Assembly (NCBI RefSeq): GCF_013008635.1
Contig: NZ_CP053096.1
Location: 372,001-436,000 of the forward strand
DNA length: 64,000 nucleotides
Reading direction: 5' to 3'
Origin: Mycoplasma miroungigenitalium
GTDB lineage: Bacteria > Bacillota_I > Bacilli_A > Mycoplasmatales > Metamycoplasmataceae
Position numbers and translations under genes: made by a program. Positions 47,372 to 58,063 of the stretch are shown here, piece after piece. Positions within the stretch are counted from its first letter, which is position 1; each line of letters begins with the position of its first letter. The notes under the pieces are model-generated. The model did not search any database, had not been told where the DNA came from, and worked only from the letters and a program-made list of their open reading frames with translations.

Positions 47372-47393
47372 AAAAGCAACTCATTAAGCTGCT
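47372..47393 (-). terminator. Weak terminator after the fusion gene
   Basis: On the minus strand AGCAGCT, loop TAATG, AGTTGCT, then TTTATTTA; a 7-bp stem with one G-U pair. Confidence 0.5.
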
Positions 47394-47394
47394 C

Positions 47395-50310
47395 TTATCA
47401 ATTCACAAAAACAAAACTAAGTACTATTATCAATAATATAATAGACAATAAAGTAAAACTAATTTTATAAAATTTTGTTTTTGTTTCACTAGAATGTTTT
47501 AAATTTTGATTATTAATCAATTTAAAATTCTTGTTCTTGGCTTTATGGATGTCAACTCTTCTTTCGCCTATAAAAACCAATAGTAAAATAACGGCTGATA
47601 GAAATGTTGGGACAATTACCTCTCCAACCCCTTTAATAGAGGTTAGCAATGATGAGCGAGCAGCAATATCTAAATCATTGGATGGTTTGATAATGAATTC
47701 ATAAATAGTTTTACTGATAATATCACTTGTGCCAGTACCACCCGGCGTTGGTGATATTGAGTTAATATTTCTAATCAATACACTACCTACCATCATATTG
47801 AAATATGACCCGCCTATAATTGGTGATTGTAGCATATCTGTTGATAAAGCGAATCAAGCTAAAGGAACATACGCTCAAGGCAATATTTTTCAAAATAATA
47901 ATTCAATGAATCTATATCATTTCTTAATAACTGTTTTTAATCCATGGCGTACCTTGTAAAATTCATATTGAAGTTTTGCTCGTTTATTATCGGCATCATA
48001 AATCGGAACAAACGGTAGTCATTCAAGAAAATTAATTAATTTATTCAAGATTCAATTTTGTATTTTTTTATTTAGTGCCAGCACTAAAAAACCAATGGCT
48101 AAAACTGAGTCTATAGTTATTCCTAATATTAATGAAATTAACATAATTAATGTGGTTTTATCAGTTTTAACATTTGAGAAGAAATTACCATAAAAATAAA
48201 TTCCGATTGGTAAAAACACAACTATTAAAAATATATTACTCATTTGTCAAATAAATGTATTTATTACGATTGAAGAAATAAGCTGGGGACGTGGTACGTT
48301 TCTTCTTCTTAAAAATCAATATGTCGCAATATCTCCTCCGATAGATTTTGGAGTTACGTTTTGAGAAACTAAAGATATAAGCGAACCTGTTAATAAATCG
48401 GTAAATTTAACTTTTATGTTTTGCCATTTTAAAAGTTTTTTAAAAATCATTGCATTCGTAAGTGAATATATTAAAAAACCTCCTATTATAGCGATGAATG
48501 ATATCCTTGAATATACTGATGTATTAATTTGAGATCACATGGCAGAAAATATTTCACCAATATTGACTGAACCTACTGAGTTTGAACTCTTAAAGTTATA
48601 AACGGAGTGGAATAAAAACGCGAAGATACCAAATAGTATTAATACAAAACATGCATATTTAAATACAGAAAGTATATTTAATTTAGCTGTCGCCGATATT
48701 TCTTTATATTCTAATATACTATCTAACATATTGTTTTCCCGAACAATAACACCTAGCTTAGGATCATCATCTACTTTTCTTAGTTTAACGTCAGTAAGAA
48801 TTGTCATTTTTTCGTCTAATGAATTGTATGTAATTACTGAATTGTCGCCTTGTTCAAAACAAAGCTTTAAATAGAGATTAGATTCAATAGCGTGGTCCTT
48901 AATTAGTTTGTGATTAACCAGTTTTTGTTCTCCGACATATGATGCGTTTTTTAACCTATTAATGAACCCACCGATACTTTTTTTGGACATTTCATATGAT
49001 TTTGTTTGAGTGTGACAATATCCGTATTCAAGATAAATTTTATTTAAGACATCAAAAAGTGTGAGTCCATTTTCTTTATAAATTGAAATCATTCTCATTA
49101 ATTCCAACGAGAATATATATCCATCGAATATGTAATTCGAAGAATTTAACATATATTCAAAATTATTAGTATGAGCAATTAACAAATCATTTTTGCCATC
49201 TAGTGATTTGTATAATGACGAACGATTGTGAAAAACCAATGTTTGAATATTATATTTTTTTGCAATGGTATCAAGTAAAGATGAAGAATTTAAACTCCGC
49301 GCCACAATTGCGTTTTTTAATCTAGATTTATCGAAATCAGGATCATCATTGATTAAAAAATGAAGGTATATAGCTGATATTTGATCGGGTTTGAGGTATT
49401 TATAAAGGTGTTTGTGTTTTATTGATACACAGACACCGCTGCCTGACCTATTAATTGCAAAGTTGGCATCATTCTTATTAAATCAATACTTCATATTAAG
49501 ACTGTTTAATTGATTAAGATTTGATTTGTACCAGTTTTTATTTGTTTTATTATTACGGTATTTAACTTTGATGTTGAGTTTGTTATGTATTTCTTTAATG
49601 TATGAATAATGTTCATATGAAGAAATATCAAACGCAAATTTATTGTCATTAATTTTTGATAATGTTTTTTGAGATGCTATAAATTCAAATGCACTATTAA
49701 TACTATCTTCTGGTGTTTCAATATAGTTAACATTAATTTCGTTTTCGGGTATTGAAACCATCAAATAATTGACTTCGTTTAGTTTCATTGAGATTTCAGT
49801 TATATCAGTTGCATTAAAATCACTACCATCGCCTCAGTAAAACGCTATTTGAATACTATTTTTAACATTTTTGTACTTTCCGATATAAAGACGGACAGGA
49901 ATCTCATATTTCTCAGTAATTGCCTTATGTACTACGCCAGGTACTTTTTCAGCGTTCTTTAATATATTTGTAGAATAACCTTTTTTGTCTAGTACTCTGC
50001 TCATGATGCTTGAGTATAGTTTACCGTGAAATGATTGGTCATTTCCGAAAAAGATTTTCTTTGAGTGTAATTTTCTGTCATCAAGCATATTGCCGAGCGA
50101 TTCAGCAATCGCGGTAACGGTGTATTCATTAATTAGATTGGTGCCAACCCCGATTTCTGCAATAATCTTGTTACCAGTAAAAAACAAGCTTTTGCTAAAA
50201 GCATAATTGATTTCCGCCTCTTTATTTATTAAACCAAAAGACAGTATTTTCTTTGCAAACAATTTGTCTTTTGTTTCTTTTGCTCGTCATTTTTCAAAAA
50301 CAGGATTCAT
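47395..50310 (-). CDS. Fusion: degenerate phosphomannomutase fold + MprF-type (LPG_synthase_TM) membrane domain
   Basis: A 971-residue protein in one code-4 frame. Residues about 20-510 retrace a mollicute phosphomannomutase. AEIGVGTNLINEYTV matches its G-A-G-T-N-R-M-N-x-Y-T-V block; KIFFGNDQSFHGKLYSSIM matches the D-S-R region; SLELMRMISIYKENGLTLFD and IYLEYGYCHT match domain 3-4. The catalytic T-A-S-H-N-P loop is replaced by IAFYWGDGSDFN, the metal loop D-G-D-A-D-R by NDANFAINRSG, and the sugar loop F-G-x-E-E-S by IAHTNNFEYM. It is therefore probably catalytically dead. Residues about 555-930 hold the membrane domain, including SLVSQNVTPKSIGGDIATYW and SISPTPGGTGTSD, typical of UPF0104/MprF-like proteins. 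GGAGG precedes the ATG. Function unknown; lipid or glycolipid translocation is inferred. Confidence 0.78.
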
Positions 50311-50390
50311 ATTCCTCCACTTTGTTTAATTATATATAAAAAAATTGCCTTCAACTCTATAAAATAGTAACCGAAATTGATTTCAACTAT

Positions 50391-50396
50391 TATAAT
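50391..50396 (+). promoter_or_regulatory. -10 box of fmt (leaderless start)
   Basis: TATAAT ends 6 nt before the fmt ATG; no Shine-Dalgarno sequence lies between. Confidence 0.6.
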
Positions 50397-50402
50397 GTTA
50401 TT

Positions 50403-51242
50403 ATGAAAAAAATATTATTGGCAGGAACTCCTGAATTCGCCGTTCCTATTTTTGAGGAGTTAATCAAAAATTTTGATGTTGTTGCAATTGTTTCTCAACC
50501 TGACAGACCTTCGGTAAGAGGGAGAAAAATAACCCCAACCCCAACAAAGGAATTGGCTTTAAAATACAACATTAAATGCTTTCAACCTGAAAAAATTGGT
50601 GATATTTATGATGAGTTAAAATCATTGAATTATGACTATTTGATTACTGCTGCTTTTGGCCAATTTATACCGTCTAAAATATTAGATATTGCAAATAAAC
50701 TTAATCTAAATATTCACGGTTCTTTATTGCCTAATTATAGGGGGGCTGCCCCGATACAATATTCGGTATTAAACGGTGATTCCGAAACAGGCATTAGCAT
50801 AATGGAAATGGTTAAACAAATGGATGCTGGAGATGTTTTTGTTCAAAAATCAGTAAAGATCGATGAAAACGACACATCAAAAGATGTTTTTGAAAAATTG
50901 CAAAAAATTGCTACTGAAAATATCGTATCTTGAATTAACGATATTGATAATGATAAATACCATAGAACTGTACAGGATGAAAATTGTGTTACTTTTAGCC
51001 CAAAATTAGAAAAAGAAGCGGGAGAAATAAAAAAAACAATGACTTGTGATCGGGCATTGCGGATTATTAAAGCTTTCAACCCGAATCCGTCTGCTTATTG
51101 CTTCATTAATAACAAGAGAGTAAAAGTGCATTTTGCCCAAAAAGATAAACTTAAAAACGCACCAACATTCGATTTAGTTGATGGAAAGCTTTATCTATCA
51201 GATTATAGTTTTGAAGGAAAAAAACGCGTAATTTTAAAATAA
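50403..51242 (+). CDS. fmt: Methionyl-tRNA formyltransferase
   Basis: A 279-residue enzyme that formylates initiator Met-tRNA using 10-formyl-THF. LLAGTPEFAVPIFEEL, NIHGSLLPNYRGAAPIQ (catalytic His and folate site) and MDAGDVFVQKSVKI are diagnostic. It is about 30 residues shorter than typical, mainly in the C-terminal domain. One TGA is Trp. Probably leaderless. Confidence 0.95.
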
Positions 51243-51259
51243 AAAACCCTTTGCGGGTA
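51239..51259 (-). terminator. Terminator of tRNA-Thr(GGU)
   Basis: On the minus strand ACCC, GCAAA, GGGT, followed by TTTTTATTTT; a short stem overlapping the end of fmt. Confidence 0.5.
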
Positions 51260-51261
51260 TA

Positions 51262-51337
51262 TGGTGCCGACTACAGGACTTGAACCTGCGACCCCATCCT
51301 TACCATGGATGTGCTCTACCGGCTGAGCTAAGACGGC
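51262..51337 (-). tRNA. tRNA-Thr (anticodon GGU)
   Basis: A full cloverleaf with encoded CCA. Acceptor GCCGTCT pairs with AGTCGGC with a U-U mismatch at 5-68; D stem GCTC/GAGC; anticodon stem CATCC/GGATG around ATGGTAA (anticodon GGT); T arm GCAGG-TTCAAGT-CCTGT. Reads ACC/ACU. Confidence 0.93.
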
Positions 51338-51380
51338 GCAAAAGTATTATAATATAATTTTATATAAAATAAAATCATTT

Positions 51381-51409
51381 AAAAAATTCCGCTGGTTCGG
51401 AATTTTTTT
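51381..51409. terminator. Bidirectional terminator
   Basis: AAAAAATTCCG, loop CTGGTT, CGGAATTTTTTT. It terminates the PHP-ATPase operon on the minus strand. Confidence 0.85.
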
Positions 51410-51417
51410 GTTATCTT

Positions 51418-51708
51418 TTATAAAGATTTAAATCTTTCAATAAATTTTTTAAATAATTCAATAATTAATGAAACTGATGTATTATCTTTTGAGGCTTCGA
51501 GTGTTTCTTCAGCAACCACCAATTCAACATTTTTATTATCGGATGAATGATTTGCTACAAATTCGACGAGAAATTTATCAATTGCTTCTTTATTTCATGT
51601 GTCTTTTGGATTATTTAAATAAATTTCCCATTTACTCTTACTCTTTGTATCTTTTATTATTAATACATCCCCTTTTACTTCATCTGTTTTAAAATCGATA
51701 TTAATCAT
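51418..51708 (-). CDS. Small protein of the PHP-ATPase operon, unknown function
   Basis: A 96-residue acidic/charged protein with no recognised family. It starts MINIDFKTDEVKGDVLIIKD, has one TGA (Trp) and ends in a helical segment VSLIIELFKKFIERFKSL that could be amphipathic. Its ATG lies 8 bp inside the end of the ATPase gene, showing translational coupling, and an AAGGAG is inside that gene. Close linkage suggests it is a partner, regulator or effector of the ATPase/PHP pair. Confidence 0.7.
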
Positions 51709-53410
51709 TGTTTTCTCCTTTTTTAAGTTTGTAATTTAATATTTCGCTTCGTTTGTTAAGAGCCTCAAACCCACCTTCTAAGTAATATGATTCGGCAGTT
51801 TCTTTTTTATTAATTATTTTGTTTTCGACCATTTTTTGATCCAGTTCTTTTTCCAAATCTATTGTAATTGAATCACTTTCTAATAAAGTACCGATATTAG
51901 CATTATGAGTGACTATAAACAATTGCTTATTGGTGTTTTTGAATTCTTTTAGCAATTCTATTATTTTCGTTACAACTGTGTAATTATCCAAGTCATCTTC
52001 AATTTGGTCAAGTAATAAATATTCGCTATTATCTCCAGAATCAATATTTGAAATAGTGTGCACAATACCGAAAAGCGATTTTTCGCCGTTTGACATCTGG
52101 TCATAGTTTTTATCTCCAACACATAGTTTGATATGTTCATTTAACAATGAATTTATAACTTCTTCTTTTTTACGCTGCGACATTAATGTATATACGTTTG
52201 AGGATGTTATTAGATCAATAATATTTTTTCTTTTATTGTCATTTAGACCGATAGTTTCTTTAATAATATGTTGAATGTTGCTTTCGTCTAAATCAAATGG
52301 CTCAACTTTTAAAAATATTGCGTCTTCATTAGGAATTTTCCATTTAAAATTCCAATTTACTTCATACGTATCTTTATTTTCATTATCAATTACGTTTTTA
52401 TAAGCCTTATTGCAGTTAAACAGCTTTTCCGCAGATTTAACGAAATATTCGCACAATTCATTATATTGACTTAAATTGTTTTCACTTTTATTTAATTTTT
52501 CTTTTGCTGTCTTCAAAGCATATTCATAACTTGACACAAAACTTTCTAAAGCATTTTTCAACATTGTATTTTTAATATTTAATTTTTCGGTTGCCAATAA
52601 AAAATCATTCAATGTTTTGTCTAAAATCACTAATTTTGAATTGAATTCAGCATACTCTTTTTTATAATAATCTTTATAATGCTCTAAACTATTTATATTT
52701 TTAATTATGTCTAAATTTAATGAACTTATTATATTTATTTGTCTTTTTATTCCGCTTTCACCATTCGATAAATTATTCCCAAGACTATTTAAATGCATTT
52801 TTTCTGCATTTCAGTCAAATGTGTTTGTCTGCAAGCTCGATAGTGATGGATTAACGTTTTTGGTTTGTTCCAATATAAATGGTATGTGATAATTTATTGT
52901 TTTTTTGCTTAAATCATTGTATTCGCAAAAAGCCTTCGCTAAATCATCATAAGGTTGCAGAAATTCGGTATTTATAGGATCTTTAAGTATTTCTGATACA
53001 TATATAGGCAGATTCTCTTTAACAAGTTTTTTAAATTTAGAAGAATAATCAATAGACGATTTCCGTGAATCGTTTTGTGTTATATAACAGCTAAATTTTT
53101 CTTGTAATTCGTTTAAACCTTCAGTATATTTATTTTGTGACTTGTTAAGATTAAGAAAATTGTTTGAATAATATTCTCCTGTTTCGTCGACAACTTTATC
53201 GATTGCTAGACAATATTTGCTTTCGACAAAGTCTTCTATCTTACTTCCTCTTTTAAAAATATTTGTTTTTGCTATTGCTTCAGCAATAAGACGTAAAAAT
53301 GTACTCTTTCCTGATCCTTTTTCTCCTAAGATAACATTTATTTTTCCAAAATTCACTTCTTTTTTGGTTTTTTCGTCTTTCGTATTTTTAAAAACTATTT
53401 TTTTAATCAT
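51701..53410 (-). CDS. ABC/SMC-like ATPase with internal coiled coil (TrlF-type partner)
   Basis: A 569-residue ATPase. Walker A is LGEKGSGKSTFLR (about 28-40). A coiled-coil-rich middle (about 210-330, with SLEHYKDYYKKEYAEFNSKL and following helices) separates it from the ABC signature MSNGEKS, Walker B YLLLDQIEDDLDNYTV, and H-loop LFIVTHNANIG. The D-Q-x-E-D-x-L-D-N pattern is typical of RecF/SMC-like ATPases in defence and nucleic-acid systems, including TrlF proteins. In TrlF a PHP domain is fused in front; here it is the separate upstream gene (2-bp gap). One TGA is Trp. Confidence 0.82.
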
Positions 53411-53412
53411 TA

Positions 53413-54105
53413 TTACTCCTTTATATCTACTAATTTCTTATTTAAAGCTTCTTTAATAGTATCGAAAGAAACTTCGCCATTAACAGTTATATATGTTTGA
53501 TATTTAGTATTATCATATGGATATTTTTTTCAATCGTGAACATCACTAAACATTACAATCGGAATATCATCGAGAAAGTTTGAAACTTTTTTTAGATTAG
53601 AGGAATTAAAAGTAGTTGAATCTAAACCGTCAACTTGATAACCAATCAAATCTTCTAACACTAAAAAGTCCTTCCCCTTTCCAACGTGTGGGAATATCAT
53701 AAATTTGAATCCTTCAAGAAGTTCGCATAAACTTTTGTAACTGTGATTTTTTCTATTCATGTGTGAAAAGTTAGAGTTTATAATTTTTTCGATTTTTTCT
53801 AAATCTTCATTAGGATCGAAAACAATTACGGCTTGAGCAATTTTATTGTCTTTGCATGAAATTAGGTTAATTTCACAACCAGGTAACAGCAATATATTCG
53901 CTTTCATTTCTTTTATTAAACTAAGTCTTCTTTGATAACTTTCTAAAAATAATTTGTCATGGTCCGAAAAGCAAGCGGCCGACACATAATTTTTAACTAA
54001 TTTTTCTATCATAATTTGCTCATCAAAAATTGATACATTGCTGCCTGAAATATTTGAGTCAGGAGAATGCATGTGTAAATCAATAATAATCTTCTTTTGT
54101 TGCAT
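53413..54105 (-). CDS. PHP-domain metal-dependent phosphoesterase
   Basis: A 230-residue PHP protein. Metal-ligand motifs are DLHMHSPDS (HxH at 11-13), CFSDHDK, PGCEINL, FPHVGKGKD and MFSDVHDW, in the canonical PHP order. Such domains hydrolyse phosphoesters or act as nucleases. It is the first gene of the operon with the ATPase, an arrangement matching a split TrlF-like protein. The HMH motif and the late SDVHD suggest an intact active site. One TGA is Trp. GGAG precedes the ATG. Confidence 0.82.
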
Positions 54106-54189
54106 TATTCTCCTTTTTTATTATTATAAAGAATTATTTAGATTTGTTTAATTTAAACAAAATTAACATTTTTTCAGTAAAAATGCAAT

Positions 54190-54225
54190 AAAAAGATTGA
54201 ATTATCACGATAAATTCAATCTTTC
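54190..54225 (-). terminator. Terminator of the ECF S-component gene
   Basis: On the minus strand AAAGATTGAATT, TATCGTGAT, AATTCAATCTTT, followed by TTATT; it overlaps the gene's last codons. Confidence 0.75.
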
Positions 54226-54840
54226 TAAGTATTTTTTTCGTATCTCAAGTAAAGGTAAATATGCAGCTAATCCAATTAATAAATTAAATATTGGCTCAGC
54301 AATTAAATTCACCGTGTGAGCAACCATTCATTCAAGCGGAGGTAAAATCCCTTTAAGTTCTCCAATAAATTTATTATGAAAATATTGCGACCCCAGCACA
54401 AAAGTGGTATTTAAAAAAGTTGCTGCTAAAATCAGTATTAAAAATTTTCACATTTTTGGTTTATTTTTCATATTTATAAGTATGTAAATCAAATATACAA
54501 CTAAACTCATCATTACTCTTGGGATTACTGACAAATCAAAATTTTGGTATTTAATTACACCCAAAATAAATGCAGCAATAAAAGAAGAAAAACCAAAACC
54601 TAATCCAGAGATTAATGAACCATTAAAACCTAGGTGGACTGTGGCAATCGCAACAATCAAAGGTAAATAAGTTAATTGAGTTGGTCCAAAAGGGATATAA
54701 CCTAAAAAGACAGATACACCAGCAATAAGAAAAAATGCTAGGTAAACCGCCAAACATACAATATGGTAAATTAGACCGGATCTTGTGTGTATTTTGCCAT
54801 TTGATTTAGGTTCTAAATTTGATTTAGATTTCTTAAGCAT
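54202..54840 (-). CDS. ECF transporter S component
   Basis: A 212-residue membrane protein with about six TM helices and a basic N-terminus. The segment GYIPFGPTQLTYLPLIVAIA followed by HLGFNGSLISGLGFGFSSFI matches the substrate-binding S subunits of energy-coupling-factor vitamin transporters. It would use a shared EcfA/A'/T module encoded elsewhere. The vitamin (for example folate or riboflavin) cannot be read. Two TGA are Trp. Confidence 0.75.
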
Positions 54841-54916
54841 GCAAAAATTATAACTGAAAACAAAAAATGAGTTAAACTCTAAAAATGTTTGGTATAATAA
54901 TTTAGCAATTTGAGCT

Positions 54917-54991
54917 AGGAGTGTAGTTCAATGGTAGAACAACGGGCTTCAACCCCGTGTGTTATGGGTTCGAGTCCTGTCACTCCTGCCA
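54917..54991 (+). tRNA. tRNA-Trp (anticodon UCA, reads UGA)
   Basis: Acceptor AGGAGTG/CACTCCT, D stem GTTC/GAAC, anticodon stem ACGGG/CCCGT around CTTCAAC (anticodon TCA), T arm ATGGG-TTCGAGT-CCTGT, encoded CCA. A UCA anticodon reads UGA as Trp, matching the in-frame TGA codons across the window. Confidence 0.96.
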
Positions 54992-55025
54992 TTTTTTATA
55001 TCTTTTTTTTGAAACAAAAAATGGC
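54988..55025. terminator. Inverted repeat, possible bidirectional terminator
   Basis: GCCATTTTTT (54988) and AAAAAATGGC (55016) are inverted copies with T-rich sequence between, placed between the tRNA-Trp and the facing degV-family gene. Confidence 0.5.
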
Positions 55026-55027
55026 AA

Positions 55028-55927
55028 TTACGCCACTTCTTTAATTATTTCGAATTTTTCTTTAATTATTTTAATGATTTCTGGTTCTAAAACAAAGGCT
55101 AAAACAGCTAATGCTTCGGGGCCTGTATGGATTGAAACAACCGGACCAATTAAATCAACAACAGGTTTAACTCCAAGCGTTTCTGTGATATTGTTAACAA
55201 AGTCAGTTAATTCAGGGTCCTTTGCCATCGAATGTAAGGCCATGGTGAATAATTCTTTACCTGCTTCGATAGGTAACATTGTTTGTTTTCTTTCCACTGC
55301 TTTTAAGCATGTTTTGAAAAAACTTCTTCCCACAGCCTCTTTTTTTAGAAAGCCTTCTTCCCAACAAATCATTGGGACAATTTTAAATAACCTTGCGACC
55401 GAAGCGGCAGTAGGGTGTAAACGCCCGCCCTTAACAAGATATTGGTTGTATTTTGGTATTAATGTGATTGCTTTTGTGTATCATCCATTTTCCATCATAT
55501 CTACGTACTCATCGAATTTCGACGAATCCTTGCTCATTTGATATTCAAATCAAGCCAAATCTATTGTTATCATTTGTAAAACTTGAATTGATTGCACGAC
55601 TCTAACGTTTTCAAAATCACGACTTAAAGTTGTTAATGAATTGCAAGTTCCTGATAAGTTTTTTGAAATTGGATACACTAAAACCTTGTCAAATTCATTT
55701 GACAATTTAGTTAATAATTCCTCAGCGACACCTAAATTTATTGCTGATGTTTTTGCTTCTTCTTTTGTCCCGTAAAACTCAAATAAGTTTGAACCATTGA
55801 TATCGATACCATCTCTGTATTCCTTACCGTTAATTGATATGTGTAATGGTAAATAATATCATCCTAATTTATCAGTTTGATTTTTGGTTAAAGCAGAAGA
55901 AGAATCTACTACAATTGCATATTTCAT
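55028..55927 (-). CDS. DegV-family fatty-acid-binding protein
   Basis: A 299-residue DegV protein, MKYAIVVDSSSALTKNQ..., with the family's D-S-S-S start, YPISKNLSGTCNS, KGGRLHPTAASVARLF, and the C-terminal VSIHTGPEALAV. DegV/FakB proteins bind a fatty acid for phosphorylation by FakA. Several TGA are Trp. TATAAT lies 6 nt before the ATG with no Shine-Dalgarno, so probably leaderless. Confidence 0.92.
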
Positions 55928-56044
55928 GAGTTTATTATAATGCAAAAGCAATAAAAAAAACATTAATGTTAAAATGTTTGATTTAATTTGTGAAATTAAT
56001 ATTTATTATTAAATTGTAATTTTAAAAGTATAATAAAAACTACT

Positions 56045-56695
56045 ATGGCAATAATATTTAATTACAACAAAGAATTTAAAAATACAACTGAAGTAGTTTT
56101 TGACTCAACAGTTATTGCTTCGGCTGCCAAAACTTTTGAAAAAGACGGATTGTTTTATTCGGTTTTAGTAGAAAATAATCAGTCTTTGAAAGTGAGATCT
56201 GTATTTTGCAAAGAAAATTCAGTAAGCAATTCAAGCGTAATTTTTGGATTTGCTAGCGAAAGTTATTGTAGCTCATTAATCAATGAAATCAGTCAACTTA
56301 CTGAAGAAAAGCTTAATTTTAATGATAATTCCAATGTTTTGGTAGGACAAATAATCGAACGCAAACAACACCCAAAAAGTGAAAAATTATTTGTTCTTAC
56401 TGTTAATTTTGGAAGTTTCATGAAATCTATTATTACTAATACTCTTTATACTACCGAAGGTAAATATTTGGCGTGATATATGAGTGGTTCAATAACACCG
56501 CAAGGACAAGAAATTAAAATTGGGGAAGTAATGGGGGTTACTAGCGAAGGAATGTTATGTAGTGCTTCTTCACTTGGCTTAGATAAATATAAAGATTTAT
56601 TTGAGAATGACGTTTTAAGTTTTGCTAAATCACACAAAAATGAGTATTTAGGAAAAAAAATACAGGATATTTATCCTGAATTAATTTATAAATAA
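56045..56695 (+). CDS. YtpR-like tRNA-binding-domain protein
   Basis: A 216-residue protein with an N-terminal region of unknown function and an EMAP/CsaA-type OB fold (about 100-210): VGQIIERKQHPKSEKLFVLTV, IGEVMGVTSEGMLCSASSLG. The same fold begins PheRS beta and follows MetRS. YtpR is a free version in Firmicutes. One TGA is Trp. It lies 14 bp before tyrS, so they are likely co-transcribed. TATAAT is 10 nt before the ATG. Confidence 0.85.
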
Positions 56696-56709
56696 TTAAT
56701 GGAGAAACT

Positions 56710-57945
56710 ATGACTATTATAGAAGAATTAAAAGCTCGGGGAATATTAAAACAAATTAGCAATGAAGATAAATTTAATAATTTAGACCCGAAAAAAGTTA
56801 GTGTATATGGAGGTTTTGACCCTTCAGCAAAAAGTTTACACCTTGGCAATTACATAATTATGTCAACATTAAGAAGATTTAAGAATGCCGGTTTTAATGT
56901 TATCGCTTTAATCGGAGGGGCAACCGGAATGATTGGCGATCCTTCATTTAAAGATTCTGAAAGAGTTTTACTAGACAATGAACAAGTTGTTATTAATAAA
57001 ACAAAAATTAAATTGCAACTAGAGTCAGTTGGTTTAGAAGTTTTTGATAACTATTCAATATACAAGGATATGAATATTCTTACATTTCTAAGGGATGCTG
57101 GAAAGTTAATCAATGTGGCATATATGTTGGCCAAAGATTCTGTGTCATCACGTATTGAAAGAGGCTTATCTTTTACCGAATTTGCTTATCAGATGTTGCA
57201 AGGTTATGACTTTTTACATTTATATAAATCGAAAAATGTTCGAGTTCAAATAGGTGGTAGCGATCAATGAGGCAACATAACTACCGGTTTGGATATGATA
57301 ACTAAAGATTTAGGTGAAAAAAGCGAAGCTGTTGCAATTACAATTGATTTATTAACTGATGAAAATGGTAAAAAAATTGGCAAGAGTACAGGTGGAGGAT
57401 CACTTTGATTAGATAAAGAAATGTCTTCACCTTTCAACATGTATCAATACCTATACAACCAAAGTGATGCAATAGTTGAAAAATTGCTAAACTGATTAAC
57501 ATTCATTTCTCTTGACGAAATTAAAAAAATAATGTACGAACATAACCGAAACACTGCTAAACGTGTTGCGCAGGAAAAATTAGCATTTTCAGTAGTTGAA
57601 GATATATTTGGTCACGAGGAAGCTGTAAATGCTGTTAATATTACAAAATTTTTGTTTGATAAAAACTTTGATTTATTCCAATTATCTCCCGAGGATTTAA
57701 AAAATATGGAACCATCTTTGCCAATTTGCGAAATATCTGTTGGTGAGAATGTTATTGACTGTTTAATTAACAAGGGATTCATTTCATCTAAGAGAGAAGC
57801 AAGAGAATTTATTCAAGCAACTGCACTGAAATTGGATGGTGAAAAAGTTGAAGAAAACAGTTTATTTAGTCCAAAATTTTATGATTCGAAATATGCTATT
57901 TTTAAAAAAGGTAAAAAACAAACAATTCTTTTAAAAACAATATAG
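56710..57945 (+). CDS. tyrS: Tyrosyl-tRNA synthetase
   Basis: A 411-residue class I synthetase. YGGFDPSAKSLHLGNYI has the HIGH-equivalent HLGN, and KKIGKSTGGGSLWLDKE is the KMSKS-equivalent loop. FAYQMLQGYDF and QIGGSDQWGN bind tyrosine. The C-terminal S4-like domain is present (LINKGFISSKREAREFI). TGA occurs at several Trp positions. GGAGAAACT lies before the ATG. Confidence 0.96.
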
Positions 57946-57956
57946 AATTGTTTTAT

Positions 57957-58030
57957 GCCGATTTCGCTTAGTGGTAAAGCAGCTGACTCGTAATCAGTAG
58001 CCACGAGTTCGATTCTCGTAATCGGCACCA
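57957..58030 (+). tRNA. tRNA-Thr (anticodon CGU)
   Basis: Acceptor GCCGATT/AATCGGC, D stem GCTT/AAGC, anticodon stem GCTGA/TCAGT around CTCGTAA (anticodon CGT), T arm ACGAG-TTCGATT-CTCGT, encoded CCA. Reads ACG. It lies just after tyrS and may be co-transcribed. Confidence 0.95.
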
Positions 58031-58034
58031 TATG

Positions 58035-58062
58035 AAAAAACCAACACAGGTGTTGGTTTTTT
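58035..58062. terminator. Bidirectional terminator between tRNA-Thr and the K+ channel gene
   Basis: AAAAAACCAACAC, AG, GTGTTGGTTTTTT. Confidence 0.88.
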
Positions 58063-58063
58063 G

